From: Denitrovibrio sp.
GTDB lineage: Bacteria; Chrysiogenota; Deferribacteres; Deferribacterales; Geovibrionaceae
Length of the DNA: 64,000 nucleotides
Direction: 5' to 3'
Assembly: GCA_002869185.1 (NCBI GenBank)
Contig: PKTN01000009.1
Coordinates: forward strand, 62,001 to 126,000
A program made the position numbers and the translations under genes. Every line of letters starts with the position of its first letter. Position 1 is the stretch's first letter. Below, piece after piece: positions 26,642-36,718 of this stretch. A model generated the notes under the pieces. It ran no database searches. It had not been told where the DNA came from and saw only the letters and a list, made by a program, of their open reading frames with translations.

Positions 26642-27952
26642 ATGATGAAGATAACTGTAATTGGTGCAGGATATGTAGGGCTCGTCTCTGCGGCGTGTTT
26701 TGCTGAGATAGGCAACGAAGTAATGTGTGTTGAGAAGATATCATCAAAGCTTGATACCCTTAAGAAAGGTGAATCTCCAATTTATGAGCCAGGACTTTCT
26801 GAAGTTCTTAAACGTAATATATCCGAAAATAGAATAACTTTTACTGACAATATGGATGATGCTATTCATTTTGGTGAGGCAATTTTCCTTTGTGTTGGTA
26901 CACCTCAATCAGAGACTGGTAAGGCTGACTTGTCACAAGTTGAAGAGGCAGCAAGGCAAATAGCTCAGATGGCTACTAGCTACAAGCTAGTTATAGAGAA
27001 ATCTACTGTTCCAGTTAATACAAATAAGTGGGTAAAGCGTACTCTTGAAAGGTATGCAAAAGATGGCGTCGACTTTGATGTCGCTTCAAACCCTGAATTT
27101 CTTAGAGAGGGTTCCGCACTTGAAGACTTTATGAAACCTGACAGAATCGTTGTTGGGGTTGAGTCTGAGAGAGCAGAGAAAATCTTTAGAGAACTTTATA
27201 AGCCGTTCACCGATCAAGGCTACCCTCTACTCGTTACTAACACAGCAGCAGCAGAACTTATTAAGCATGCATCAAACTCTTTTCTCGCTCTTAAAATATC
27301 TTATATCAACATGGTGTCAGATCTTTGTGAGAAGGTTGGTGCAGATGTTGAACTAGTGGCCGAAGGTATGGGGCTAGATAAACGCATTGGTAGACAATTT
27401 CTAAATGCTGGTCTTGGATATGGCGGTAGCTGTTTCCCAAAAGACGTGAAGGCTTTTGTTAAAATCGCTGAGGAGAATGGTTTAGATTTTGCACTCCTTC
27501 GTGAGACTGACTGCCTTAATGAAGAGCGTAGACCTAAGTTTATAGAGAAGATTGAAGAGATCCTTTGGATTAATAAAAATAAAACGATAGCTGTGTGGGG
27601 ACTCGCTTTTAAACCAAACACAGATGACGTAAGAGAAGCTCCAGCTATAGATATAGTTAATGCTCTTAGTGATTCAGGTGCAACGTTGAACATGTATGAT
27701 CCTAAAGCAACAGAAACATTCAAAACTGTTGTACCAGAAGCAGATAATATGTCATACTGCGCCAACGCATACGAAGCACTTGAAGGAGCTGATGCTTTGA
27801 TAGTTCTTACTGAGTGGGAAGAGTTTAAAGAGGCTGATTTAGCAAAAGTAAAATCAATGCTTAAACTCCCGATAATCATAGATGGACGTAATCTCTATGA
27901 TCCAAAAGAAATGAAAAAGCAGGGATTTGAATATTACTGCATGGGAAGATAA
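26642..27952 (+). CDS. ugd: UDP-glucose 6-dehydrogenase
   Basis: The 436-residue enzyme oxidises UDP-glucose twice with NAD to give UDP-glucuronate. It shows ITVIGAGYVGLVSAACF (NAD site), IFLCVGTPQ, EKSTVPVNT, and GYGGSCFPKD near residue 262 with the catalytic Cys. The C-terminal WGLAFKPNTDDVREAP is also characteristic. Its stop codon directly abuts the ATG of the UDP-xylose synthase gene, so product and next enzyme are encoded together. The UDP-glucuronate could also feed the epimerase encoded at 37294. Confidence 0.95.
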   Translation: MMKITVIGAGYVGLVSAACFAEIGNEVMCVEKISSKLDTLKKGESPIYEPGLSEVLKRNISENRITFTDNMDDAIHFGEAIFLCVGTPQSETGKADLSQVEEAARQIAQMATSYKLVIEKSTVPVNTNKWVKRTLERYAKDGVDFDVASNPEFLREGSALEDFMKPDRIVVGVESERAEKIFRELYKPFTDQGYPLLVTNTAAAELIKHASNSFLALKISYINMVSDLCEKVGADVELVAEGMGLDKRIGRQFLNAGLGYGGSCFPKDVKAFVKIAEENGLDFALLRETDCLNEERRPKFIEKIEEILWINKNKTIAVWGLAFKPNTDDVREAPAIDIVNALSDSGATLNMYDPKATETFKTVVPEADNMSYCANAYEALEGADALIVLTEWEEFKEADLAKVKSMLKLPIIIDGRNLYDPKEMKKQGFEYYCMGR

Positions 27953-28891
27953 ATGCAAAGAGTTCTGATAACAGGTGCCGCAGGATTTATAGGTAGTCAC
28001 CTCGTAGATAAGTTCCTTAATGAAGGCTGGTATGTAATTGGTATGGACAACTTCTTGACTGGTAGCGAAGATAATATCGCACACCAAGTAGGGAATCCTA
28101 ATTTTAAATTTATATATTATAATGTGACTAATTATGTTTTCTTGTCAGAAAAGGTGGATCTAGTATTGCACTTTGCTTGTCCTGCAAGCCCTATCGATTA
28201 TCTGAACTATCCTATTCAAACGCTGAAAGTTGATTCCTTGGGCACTCTTAATACTCTAGGTCTTGCTAAAGTTAAGTGTGCTAGATATGTCTTTGCTTCT
28301 ACATCAGAGATTTATGGTGATCCACAAGTTCATCCACAGACAGAGGACTACTGGGGTAATGTTAACCCTATTGGTCCAAGATCAGTTTATGACGAGGCTA
28401 AACGCTTTTCTGAGTCCATGACTATGGCATACCAAAGGACACATGGTGTAGATGCTCGTATAGTTCGTATCTTCAATACTTACGGTCCAAGAATGCGTCT
28501 GCATGATGGACGTATAGTTCCAAACTTTATATATCAGTGTGCAACAAATCAAGATTTAACAATTTATGGTGACGGTAGCCAGACAAGAAGCTTCTGTTAT
28601 GTAGAAGATCTTGTGAGAGGTATATACGCAGTTTCCACAATCGATGGTCTTGATGGTGAAGTCTTCAACCTAGGTAATACAGACGAATATTCTGTAAAAG
28701 AATTTGCTGAATATATCAAAGATATGTTGGAGTCGAAATCAGAGATAGTTTATAAAGAGCTACCTGAAGATGATCCTAAAATGCGTAGACCAGATATTAC
28801 TAAGGCAAAAGGTACGCTTGGTTGGGAACCTGAGATTAGTTTAAAAGAAGGGCTAGGTCGTACAGTCGATTATTTTAGATCAAAGATTTAG
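27953..28891 (+). CDS. UDP-glucuronate decarboxylase (UDP-xylose synthase)
   Basis: The 312-residue extended SDR starts VLITGAAGFIGSHLVD and has HFACPASPIDY near residue 75, which is the signature of UDP-xylose synthase, then ASTSEIYGDP and YDEAKR (YxxxK). The conserved FNTYGPRM and DGSQTRSFCYV segments follow. It converts UDP-glucuronate to UDP-xylose with bound NAD. It follows ugd directly and its last 17 bases overlap the convergent WecA-like gene. Confidence 0.93.
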   Translation: MQRVLITGAAGFIGSHLVDKFLNEGWYVIGMDNFLTGSEDNIAHQVGNPNFKFIYYNVTNYVFLSEKVDLVLHFACPASPIDYLNYPIQTLKVDSLGTLNTLGLAKVKCARYVFASTSEIYGDPQVHPQTEDYWGNVNPIGPRSVYDEAKRFSESMTMAYQRTHGVDARIVRIFNTYGPRMRLHDGRIVPNFIYQCATNQDLTIYGDGSQTRSFCYVEDLVRGIYAVSTIDGLDGEVFNLGNTDEYSVKEFAEYIKDMLESKSEIVYKELPEDDPKMRRPDITKAKGTLGWEPEISLKEGLGRTVDYFRSKI

Positions 28892-29879
28892 CAGTTTTAA
28901 AGTTACCTTTTATTATAATCAAGAAAGATAGCAAAATGATATAACAAGCAACTGTATACCACACAGAGGATGTTAGATAGCTGAGGTATGATAGTATCGC
29001 CATTAATATTGATAAAGCATAAAATATAGTTAAAGCTTGTAAATGAGTTAAGCCTGTTTCTATTAATATGTGATGTAGGTGACCTTTATCAGCAAGCAAT
29101 GGATTCCTGTGGTCTAGGCTCCTTCTAATTATCGCAAATAATGTATCAAATATCGGTATTGATAAAACAGAAATAGGAAATATAACAGCTACAATTGTTT
29201 GATTTTTACTTAATGATGCAATCGAAAAGCATGCCAGATTAAACCCTAATAATAGGCTACCTGAATCACCCATAAATACTTTTGCCTTAGTGATGTTATA
29301 CTTAAGAAATCCAGCTGTAGCGCCTATAAAGCCTAAACAGATGTGCATGTATATAGTGGAACCTGTGTTGTGAGCAACAATACTAATGACAGTGAAGCTG
29401 ATCAAAGATACCCCACCGGATAATCCATTAATACCATCTATCAAATTAAGAGAGTTTGTAACACCTATAATCCATAGATATGTTAATATTATAGTCCATA
29501 TAGGCTGATCAAAAAAAGGAAGATTGATTACAGAGATATTAAAGCGTAATTCCGTATTCAATATAATGACTGAAGTTGCAAATGTCTGTACAACTAGCTT
29601 GCTATAGGGGGATAGATCAAAGATGTCGTCTGTCAATCCTAAAGCTAAGATAATAGTACTAGCTGCGAATATTGAAAGAACCTCTTTAGGCATGTCATCT
29701 AATAACAAGATAATTATAATATATGACAAGAATATCCCTAATCCTCCGAGTAGAGGCGTGGGGGTAGTGTGAATCTTTCTGCTATCAGGGACATCAACTA
29801 CATTTGCCTTTGATGCGAGCTTTGCAATAAGTGGAACTGAAACTACGCTGATTATAAATCCAATGAAGATATAAATCAT
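28875..29879 (-). CDS. WecA/TagO-like undecaprenyl-phosphate sugar-1-phosphate transferase
   Basis: The 334-residue polytopic membrane protein of the MraY/WecA superfamily has about ten hydrophobic segments. Landmarks are RKIHTTPTPLLGGLGIF near residue 38, LGLTDDIFDL (the DDxxD-like site near 80), DGINGLSGG near 146, MGDSGSLLLGF near 203 and the cytoplasmic HLHHIL loop near 263. It links GlcNAc 1-phosphate (or a related sugar) to undecaprenyl phosphate. Together with the PglC-like enzyme it gives the cell two initiating transferases in this window. It is 26 bases downstream of the phosphomutase-like gene. Confidence 0.9.
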   Translation of the reverse strand: MIYIFIGFIISVVSVPLIAKLASKANVVDVPDSRKIHTTPTPLLGGLGIFLSYIIIILLLDDMPKEVLSIFAASTIILALGLTDDIFDLSPYSKLVVQTFATSVIILNTELRFNISVINLPFFDQPIWTIILTYLWIIGVTNSLNLIDGINGLSGGVSLISFTVISIVAHNTGSTIYMHICLGFIGATAGFLKYNITKAKVFMGDSGSLLLGFNLACFSIASLSKNQTIVAVIFPISVLSIPIFDTLFAIIRRSLDHRNPLLADKGHLHHILIETGLTHLQALTIFYALSILMAILSYLSYLTSSVWYTVACYIILLSFLIIIKGNFKTAKSLI

Positions 29880-29905
29880 ATACAGGTGTGCTCCATTTAT
29901 AGTGC

Positions 29906-31741
29906 TTACTTGGCAATGCTATCCTGCTGTATTTTACAATAATTGATAAAATTAATAAATCTATGATCATACATGTTTAATGCATCTGGATCACTTATAT
30001 CGAATGTCCTATCAGTTCTAAAAAAGTCATTTTCGGAAAGATCCATTGGTTCTTCATCAGAATATTTTAGTTTTAGTCCGTTATGTATTGCTAGTACGAA
30101 TGCTAGAGCATTATTTCTCATCTCTATGCTTGAACCTTCTGCCATAAAAGTAAGCTTTGGTGAGGTGTTCGACATACCATACATAATGAAACCATCAGAG
30201 AAGTCGACTCTAATCTGACCTTCAAAGAGGGTGATATCATAGCCTTCTTTACCTGTGAAAAGATTTTTTAGCAGTTCAACAGCATCGGCTGTGATTTTGT
30301 CTTTCTTGTCGTTGTCTGCTGCAACAGTCCTGATCTCTTTAGTTGTAAACCTTTTAGGTACTGTTTCAAAGTAATCTTGAAGTGATGTTATCCCTAGTTC
30401 ATCTAAGACTTGCTCAAGTATAAATATGTTCTCCACAGCATCATCTCTAGGTATTCCGTCGATGGTGTCAGTGGTGAAAAGGTGTAAGCTGGCCTCTATT
30501 TGCATATCTCTATAGCCTGTATCAGCTACTAGCTCTTTTATATTCTCGTATTCAGCCATTTCTGCGATTTTTTTCATATTTGCTATGATAGTCTCTTTCC
30601 AGAGTGAGTGCCCTTTGGTGTGGAAGATAGTCGAACCACATAGGTCTTCAACATATTGCTTAACAGCACCAGTGTATCTAGCATCGATATAAAAGATGCT
30701 TGCTAATTTCTTGATTGCCTTAAGTTTAGTTCCTTGGATACCTTTCTTCTCGAGTATAGCTATTAGCTTTGGTACAGACACTTTGAGCTTATAATCTGCG
30801 AGGATGAATGCTAGAGCATCACCAAGGTAGTGACCTGTAGAGGTTGAACCGAGTGCTTTTGCCCCTTCTGTGAGCGAACCTCTGTCTGCATCAAGATCGA
30901 AAGAGTGTACTCTTTTGCCTGCCTCAAGAGCTTCTTGTAAACCAGGAACTTTTGCTAACATCTCTTTTCTTGTTGGGTCAGCTAGTACCTCGCCACTATT
31001 AACGTCGATATCTGTACCGATAATTAGGCAGTCATCACAAAGAATCTCTTTGAATAGCTTTTCATACTGGAGTCCTGTTCCGCCAAAGAGATTTATAGCA
31101 GTTTTAGAGTTGTCTCTATCTTTGAAGTAATCCGAATATATACTCTTCATTTTATCGTAATAGACTTTACGACCTTCTGATACTTTATCAATGATTTTAC
31201 CTTGTGCCTCTAGAGGAATGTCTTTAACCAAATAATTCTCAGATAAAAAAACATTCATCTGCTCTAATAGATAAGTGTGAATCCCCTGTGTTGCGATACC
31301 GAACTTCGCTCCGTTAGTTGTCACTTCTACGTGTGACCTAGTTATCTGGATATGTGCTCTTGCGTCAAGCTGGTTTTGATTTTGATATACTTGCCCAGAA
31401 GAAGATATGCCAATGTTATATACATCGACACCTTGAGAGTTTAGACCTTTCGCCATGGCGGTAGCCAGAGCTTCTGATGTGGGACCATTGTCGTATCCTA
31501 TGACAACAAAATCTCCTATCTTAATGCTCATGCGGACACCAGTCTTTTGTACGAATTCCTGACAGCCTAATATCGTTCCTATAACTTCAGCGGATTCTGG
31601 TGTGAAGACCGCATCATCAGAGAAAAAATTATCTGGTTCTCCTACATATGCTCTTATATCGTATGATGTTGGTTTGAATATTTTATCAACATTTTTAATA
31701 ACCTTTTCAGGTGCATTTAGCTCTTTATAATCTAAAGTCAT
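29906..31741 (-). CDS. Divergent phosphohexomutase-superfamily protein
   Basis: The 611-residue protein is a distant phosphomannomutase/phosphoglucomutase relative. The catalytic serine region reads ITRSHVE where most members have TASHNP; the Ser-His pair is kept. The metal site is FDLDADRG (DxDxDR is intact), the sugar loop is TKGHS, and the phosphate loop has SNTSPKL in place of RxSxTEP. It is longer than bacterial ManB/AlgC (about 450) and than PGM (about 550), with about 60 extra N-terminal residues. It should isomerise a hexose phosphate, but the altered loops make the substrate uncertain. It is divergent from the sensor kinase gene. Confidence 0.65.
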   Translation of the reverse strand: MTLDYKELNAPEKVIKNVDKIFKPTSYDIRAYVGEPDNFFSDDAVFTPESAEVIGTILGCQEFVQKTGVRMSIKIGDFVVIGYDNGPTSEALATAMAKGLNSQGVDVYNIGISSSGQVYQNQNQLDARAHIQITRSHVEVTTNGAKFGIATQGIHTYLLEQMNVFLSENYLVKDIPLEAQGKIIDKVSEGRKVYYDKMKSIYSDYFKDRDNSKTAINLFGGTGLQYEKLFKEILCDDCLIIGTDIDVNSGEVLADPTRKEMLAKVPGLQEALEAGKRVHSFDLDADRGSLTEGAKALGSTSTGHYLGDALAFILADYKLKVSVPKLIAILEKKGIQGTKLKAIKKLASIFYIDARYTGAVKQYVEDLCGSTIFHTKGHSLWKETIIANMKKIAEMAEYENIKELVADTGYRDMQIEASLHLFTTDTIDGIPRDDAVENIFILEQVLDELGITSLQDYFETVPKRFTTKEIRTVAADNDKKDKITADAVELLKNLFTGKEGYDITLFEGQIRVDFSDGFIMYGMSNTSPKLTFMAEGSSIEMRNNALAFVLAIHNGLKLKYSDEEPMDLSENDFFRTDRTFDISDPDALNMYDHRFINFINYCKIQQDSIAK

Positions 31742-31830
31742 GATATACCTCTTGCGGTTTTGTTTATTGCTTTCTAAAATTAAAGCATAACAATGATTAA
31801 GGTCAAGTAGATTGACAAAAAATTAAGTAA

Positions 31831-31859
31831 CTATCTGGTTATTTCGTAGTAACCGATAG
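31831..31859. promoter_or_regulatory. Inverted repeat between divergent genes
   Basis: CTATCTGGTTA (31831-31841) and TAACCGATAG (31850-31859) pair with one bulged T and enclose eight bases. It lies in the 169-base divergent space between the phosphomutase-like and sensor-kinase genes. It could be an operator for either side; the regulator is unknown. Confidence 0.35.
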
Positions 31860-31910
31860 AATCTTACAAGTAATAGGTGCAAGATTAGATTAATTCTTAG
31901 AATTATACTA

Positions 31911-33845
31911 GTGATGTTAGTGTTGGCTGCTGGTAGCGTCGCTTTAATATTTTTTAGTGGTGAATCCCGCAACGGGCTTATAAGCCGTAGTATAGTAGAG
32001 ACAAAAGAGACTACAGTGCTTACTGGGCACTTTGTAGAACACCTTATATCAGAAAGGGTAGATAAACTCTATTCCGCTGCCTATGCCGGAAGCCAGACTG
32101 CTATCCTTGAGGAATTAGCTGAGTATAATAGTTTCGTTGGTAATACATATGGACATAGAGGTGCCTATAAGATAGGCCTTTTGGATAGTGGTTTTAAATA
32201 TGTGAATGGGTTTAGCTCTGGTGATACTCTTTGCCCAGTTGAAGCTCTTCTAAATGCAGATATCGCAGAACGGTTATTAAAAGGTAAAATATATGTTGGT
32301 CCTGTTCCTGAAATATGCATTAAAGGATCCGAAGATCTAAACTCGCTAATGTTGTTTGCAATCCCAGTGCAAAGTAAAGATGGTTTCAGAGGGGTTGTAT
32401 TTGAAGCATCTACACTCCTCGATTATATATATTCTTATAATATTGGAAATAGCTTGAACGGTTTTGTTTCAGCGGAGATTGTAATAGACGATGTTGCAAA
32501 ATATAAAAGTGATAGTACAATATATGAATTGCTTCATCTCAAAGGGCAGTTAGATGCAAATGGAGCTATCCTTTACGATGGCAATATAGCAGGTTTTTAC
32601 ACATTTTATGTGCAAGATATCAAGCTGACACTTATATACATCAAGGAAGTTTTGAAGAGTAATCTAGATCTTGAGTGCTGCCCTTGGGTAGAAAAGTATA
32701 AGCTGTGGATATTCCTCTCTCCACTCATGCTACTTACCCTTTGGGTCATCATGCAGATCGTAAGCTCTAATAGTCGCTTGGCAAAAGAGGTGGATTTGCG
32801 AACAATCCACATAGAGAGTCTACGTAAAAGATATAAGAAACTATTTGATACAATTCCGGAATATGTCGTTGTATATAAAAGTGACGGAGAGATATTAGAC
32901 TGTAATGAAAGATTCGTAAAAATCCTCCAAGGGAGCAATCCAGTCGGAGCCAATATACTTTATATGATAAAAGAGAAGGGTCGTTTTAGAGCGATGATAT
33001 CTGAAACTCTTAATGAGCGTGTCTCTGGTTATGGTGAGTTTTTGCTCTCTATTAAAGAAAACCAAGTATCAGTATCAGTCAATTCAAGCATCGTAGACAT
33101 AGATGGTGGTGATGCAATCTTATCTGTTATGACTGATATAACCGACTTAAAGAAGATGCATAATACGTTCTACCTAGCACAAAAAAGAGAAGCAGTTGGG
33201 ACACTCGCTGCTGGCATGGTGCATGATTTTAGCAATATTCTACAAAACGTGTCACTGCAATACTCATTACTAGAAAGGTCTAAAGAGGAAGGTCGTGATC
33301 AAAAAATGAAGAGTATCAAAAATATTCTTGAGGGAGCAAACGAGTATCTTACTGGGGTGCTTGGCTATACTAAAGATACTAATAATGAATATGAGGTAAA
33401 GAAAGGGATTGAGTTTGTAAAAGATGCTGTAGAGATGTTAGAGAGGGTCTTGCCTGCCGATATACATATCACACTTGAAGACTTTTCGGGGCATATTAAG
33501 ATCAAAGCAGTTCAGGTTAAGATGACGCAAATGCTTATTAATCTTTGTCAAAATGCCTCTGATGCAATGGATAATGTTGGAACGATACATATAAAAACAG
33601 ATATTGAAGAGAAGGTTTATGGACGTTTCTTTAGTATAAAAATAAAGGATTCTGGTGTTGGGATAGATGAGTGTGAGATTGAAAAACTCTTCAAACCCTT
33701 CTACACTACAAAGAAAGTAAAAGGGACTGGACTTGGGCTAGCAACTGTAAAACAGATAATCATGGAATTTGGTGGATTTGTAGAGGTTGAAAGTACTAAG
33801 GGTGAAGGGACTGAATTTACACTTATGTTTTCGGAGATACAATGA
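31911..33845 (+). CDS. Membrane sensor histidine kinase with extracytoplasmic and PAS domains
   Basis: The 644-residue kinase has an N-terminal membrane helix, an extracytoplasmic sensor region (about 30-260, double-Cache-like in size), a second helix with LWIFLSPLMLLTLW near 265, a PAS domain (about 310-415), the phosphorylation region MVHDFSNIL near 440 and the ATPase domain with DSGVGI and GTGLGLATVKQI. The HDFSN form of the H-box is that of the NtrB-like HPK4 group. The frame is open further upstream but offers no good ATG; ATG at 31911 or GTG at 31908 are the available starts and leave the first helix short. It overlaps glnE by 4 bases. No response regulator is adjacent, and the signal is unknown. 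Confidence 0.85.
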   Translation: MMLVLAAGSVALIFFSGESRNGLISRSIVETKETTVLTGHFVEHLISERVDKLYSAAYAGSQTAILEELAEYNSFVGNTYGHRGAYKIGLLDSGFKYVNGFSSGDTLCPVEALLNADIAERLLKGKIYVGPVPEICIKGSEDLNSLMLFAIPVQSKDGFRGVVFEASTLLDYIYSYNIGNSLNGFVSAEIVIDDVAKYKSDSTIYELLHLKGQLDANGAILYDGNIAGFYTFYVQDIKLTLIYIKEVLKSNLDLECCPWVEKYKLWIFLSPLMLLTLWVIMQIVSSNSRLAKEVDLRTIHIESLRKRYKKLFDTIPEYVVVYKSDGEILDCNERFVKILQGSNPVGANILYMIKEKGRFRAMISETLNERVSGYGEFLLSIKENQVSVSVNSSIVDIDGGDAILSVMTDITDLKKMHNTFYLAQKREAVGTLAAGMVHDFSNILQNVSLQYSLLERSKEEGRDQKMKSIKNILEGANEYLTGVLGYTKDTNNEYEVKKGIEFVKDAVEMLERVLPADIHITLEDFSGHIKIKAVQVKMTQMLINLCQNASDAMDNVGTIHIKTDIEEKVYGRFFSIKIKDSGVGIDECEIEKLFKPFYTTKKVKGTGLGLATVKQIIMEFGGFVEVESTKGEGTEFTLMFSEIQ

Positions 33846-36718
33846 TTAACAGACAGCAAATTGTGACTGATGCGGCAAAAGAACTCAAAATTGCCGATGA
33901 AATTGTAACATCTATAGGCTTAGTTGCTAAGCATTCAGAGTTTATTGGCATTTGGCTTACTAATAATTTAGATAAGCTGGTTGATATCTGTGCTAGATTT
34001 GGTACTGCAAGAGATAAGCAGACAATCCTTGATGATATTTTAGCAGAAGACATTTACAAGATGTCAGAGACAGAGTTTCTTTATTATCTCAGGTTTTTTA
34101 AGATGAGAGAGTATACTTATATCGCCGCTAACGATCTATATTTCGAAGCGAGTGTAGAGAAGGTGACTGCTCATGTGGCTGCTTTTGCTGCGGCATCATG
34201 TCAGGCCGCTTATCTATATGCTAGAAACGATCTTAAGTGGGAGCATGGTCTTCCACGAGACGAGGATGGCAATGAAATCGGCTTTTGTGTTATAGGTTTA
34301 GGTAAACTTGGTGGTTGGGAGCTGAATTTCAGCTCAGACATAGATGTAATATATGTATACGGTAGTGATAATGGGAAAACAGATGGTCAGAGACCTATCG
34401 AGACTCATGTTTATTTCAGTAAAATTTCAGAAAAAATAACTAAATATATAGGCGAAAGAACTAAAGACGGTATCGTTTTTAGGGTTGACCTAAGGTTGAG
34501 ACCTGATGGCGATAGAGGGGCTCTATGCCTCTCAGTAAATAGCTATGAGCTTTATTATGAATCTCATGGACAGAGTTGGGAGCGGATGATGCTCCTAAAG
34601 GCGAGGACAGTTGCAGGTGATTTAGAGGTTGGAAAGCTTTTTAAAAAGAAGGTTAAGCCTTTCGTCTTCCGTAGAAGTCTAGATTATAGGCTACTGTCAG
34701 AGTTACAGGATGTAAAAAACAAGATAAACAAGAGGGTTGAGCTTAAGGGTAAAAAGATAAAACACGTAAAGCTTGGCTATGGTGGCATCAGAGAGATAGA
34801 GTTTGTCGTTCAGACTCTACAAATATTACACTATACAAAGTTTCCACAGGTGTTTAATAGAAATACTCTTAAAGGGATTGACCTTTTGACTGAATGTAAG
34901 ATTATGGATAAAGAAACAGCGGTTTTACTATCTTCTAGTTATCGTTTTCTGAGAAAACTGGAGCATATGGTTCAGCTTGAAAATGAGCGTCAGACGCATA
35001 TCGTGCCAGAGGATTCTCCTACTTATGACCTATATCTAGAAAGATGTGGATTCGACAATGAATCAGATTTTGAATATAAATATGCAGAAGTGACAAAGAG
35101 CGTTAATACTGAATTTGCAAAACTCTTTAGTGATGATGCACCAGAAGAGGATAGCATCCTGGCTATCTTTGACAATGAACTGACAGATGAGGATGCAGCA
35201 GATATTCTCCAAGAAAAAGGGATCGTGGACTCTGTTAAGTGTGTCAAAATCGTTAGAAGGATTATGTCTGGGCAGAAGAGTAGACCAAGGTTGAAGAGTG
35301 ACAGATCTGTCCTGAAAATGTTGCTTCCGGTTATCTTAAAAGAGCTGAGAGAGAGGAAAGACGCATCCCAGATTCTTTCAAACTTTGAAAAGCTACTTGC
35401 TCGTTCTACAACAATATATTTGTTGCAAGATATATTTATGTCAGCGCCTAAGATACTGAATAGACTAATAAATACGTTTTCATATAGTTCCTATCTTACA
35501 AATATGATTTTGGCAAATATTGATCTCTTAGATTATGTTTATGACCCTAAAGATATTAAGTATGAGGCCAATGTCGTTTGTGAGGACATGTGGGCGAGGA
35601 CGGCAAAATATAGAGGTGATCTTGAGCTTGAGCTTGAGGCATCTAGAATTCGTCATAGAGCCTACATCTTTAATGTGGGGTACGCATACCTCAACAAGAG
35701 AACAAACATCGTTGATATGATGCAGTCGCTAACTGCACTTGCGAAAGGGACAGTCGATTATGCATTCCGCTCTGTTCATGCCGAGTTGGTTGAGAGGTAT
35801 GGTGAACCACTAACCAAAGAAGGAAAACCTTGTAGATACCTACTGATAGGTATGGGGAAGGTCGGAAGTATAGAGATGAGTTTTGGCTCTGATCTGGATA
35901 TGATTGTCCTTTTCGAAGAGCGTGGTGCTACAAATGGAGAGAAGTCTATTACGAATATGGAGTTTTTCTCTAAGATGGTGCAACGTGGTAACTCATTTTT
36001 GAACACATTTACCAGAAACGGCTTCCTGTATAAAACTGATATGAGGCTACGCCCGAGTGGGTCTAGCGGAACGCTCGTTGTAACCATGAACTCATTTAAT
36101 GAGTATCAGAAGAAATCGGCGATGATATGGGAGAAGCAAGCTCTCCTTCGTTCTAGTATTATAAACGTAGATACTCCTCTTGCAGATGAGTTTAACAGAA
36201 TAAAGAGCAATGCTCTCTTCTCTTGCCAGTTAGGTGATACTGGTGTGCAAGAAGTTTATGACATGCGTATGCGTATAGAGAAGGAGAAGGGTGGGGCTTT
36301 TGACAAGAATAACATCAAAGCTGGATATGGTGGTCTGCTTGATATTGAGTTTATAGCTCAGATGCTTCAGCTTAAATATGGCTGTAGTGATGAAGCGTTT
36401 CAAACACCAAATACCCATGAGGCTCTTCATGCATTTAAAGTCGCAGGCGTTATTAAAGAGAGGGACTTTAATAGCCTCCATAAAGGTTATTTGTTATTTA
36501 GGCATCTTGAAAATCTTGTTCGTATCTATGAAAACTCAGATACATCTATCCTCCCTACTAGCGAAGAACTGCGGGAAAAGATAGCGAGTTTCTATGGGTT
36601 CAAAAAGAATGGTGCTGAAACTCTTATGAGCGAATATCTAAACATTAGACGTGCCGTTAGAGGTGCTTTCAATAGAATTTTTGAGCGGATAACAAGTGAA
36701 GATAATACAGGTTCTTGA
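33842..36718 (+). CDS. glnE: Bifunctional glutamine synthetase adenylyltransferase/deadenylase GlnE
   Basis: The 958-residue protein has two nucleotidyltransferase domains in tandem. The N-terminal one (GLGKLGGWELNFSSDIDV near residue 155) removes AMP from glutamine synthetase; the C-terminal one (GMGKVGSIEMSFGSDLDM near 670) adds it. Each is followed by a helical GlnD-PII-uridylyltransferase-like segment with GYGGIREIEF or GYGGLLDIEF. The length is close to the 946 of Escherichia coli. Its ATGA overlap with the preceding sensor kinase suggests a joint nitrogen-related role, which is inference. The thiE-like frame starts inside its last codons. Confidence 0.93.
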   Translation: MINRQQIVTDAAKELKIADEIVTSIGLVAKHSEFIGIWLTNNLDKLVDICARFGTARDKQTILDDILAEDIYKMSETEFLYYLRFFKMREYTYIAANDLYFEASVEKVTAHVAAFAAASCQAAYLYARNDLKWEHGLPRDEDGNEIGFCVIGLGKLGGWELNFSSDIDVIYVYGSDNGKTDGQRPIETHVYFSKISEKITKYIGERTKDGIVFRVDLRLRPDGDRGALCLSVNSYELYYESHGQSWERMMLLKARTVAGDLEVGKLFKKKVKPFVFRRSLDYRLLSELQDVKNKINKRVELKGKKIKHVKLGYGGIREIEFVVQTLQILHYTKFPQVFNRNTLKGIDLLTECKIMDKETAVLLSSSYRFLRKLEHMVQLENERQTHIVPEDSPTYDLYLERCGFDNESDFEYKYAEVTKSVNTEFAKLFSDDAPEEDSILAIFDNELTDEDAADILQEKGIVDSVKCVKIVRRIMSGQKSRPRLKSDRSVLKMLLPVILKELRERKDASQILSNFEKLLARSTTIYLLQDIFMSAPKILNRLINTFSYSSYLTNMILANIDLLDYVYDPKDIKYEANVVCEDMWARTAKYRGDLELELEASRIRHRAYIFNVGYAYLNKRTNIVDMMQSLTALAKGTVDYAFRSVHAELVERYGEPLTKEGKPCRYLLIGMGKVGSIEMSFGSDLDMIVLFEERGATNGEKSITNMEFFSKMVQRGNSFLNTFTRNGFLYKTDMRLRPSGSSGTLVVTMNSFNEYQKKSAMIWEKQALLRSSIINVDTPLADEFNRIKSNALFSCQLGDTGVQEVYDMRMRIEKEKGGAFDKNNIKAGYGGLLDIEFIAQMLQLKYGCSDEAFQTPNTHEALHAFKVAGVIKERDFNSLHKGYLLFRHLENLVRIYENSDTSILPTSEELREKIASFYGFKKNGAETLMSEYLNIRRAVRGAFNRIFERITSEDNTGS

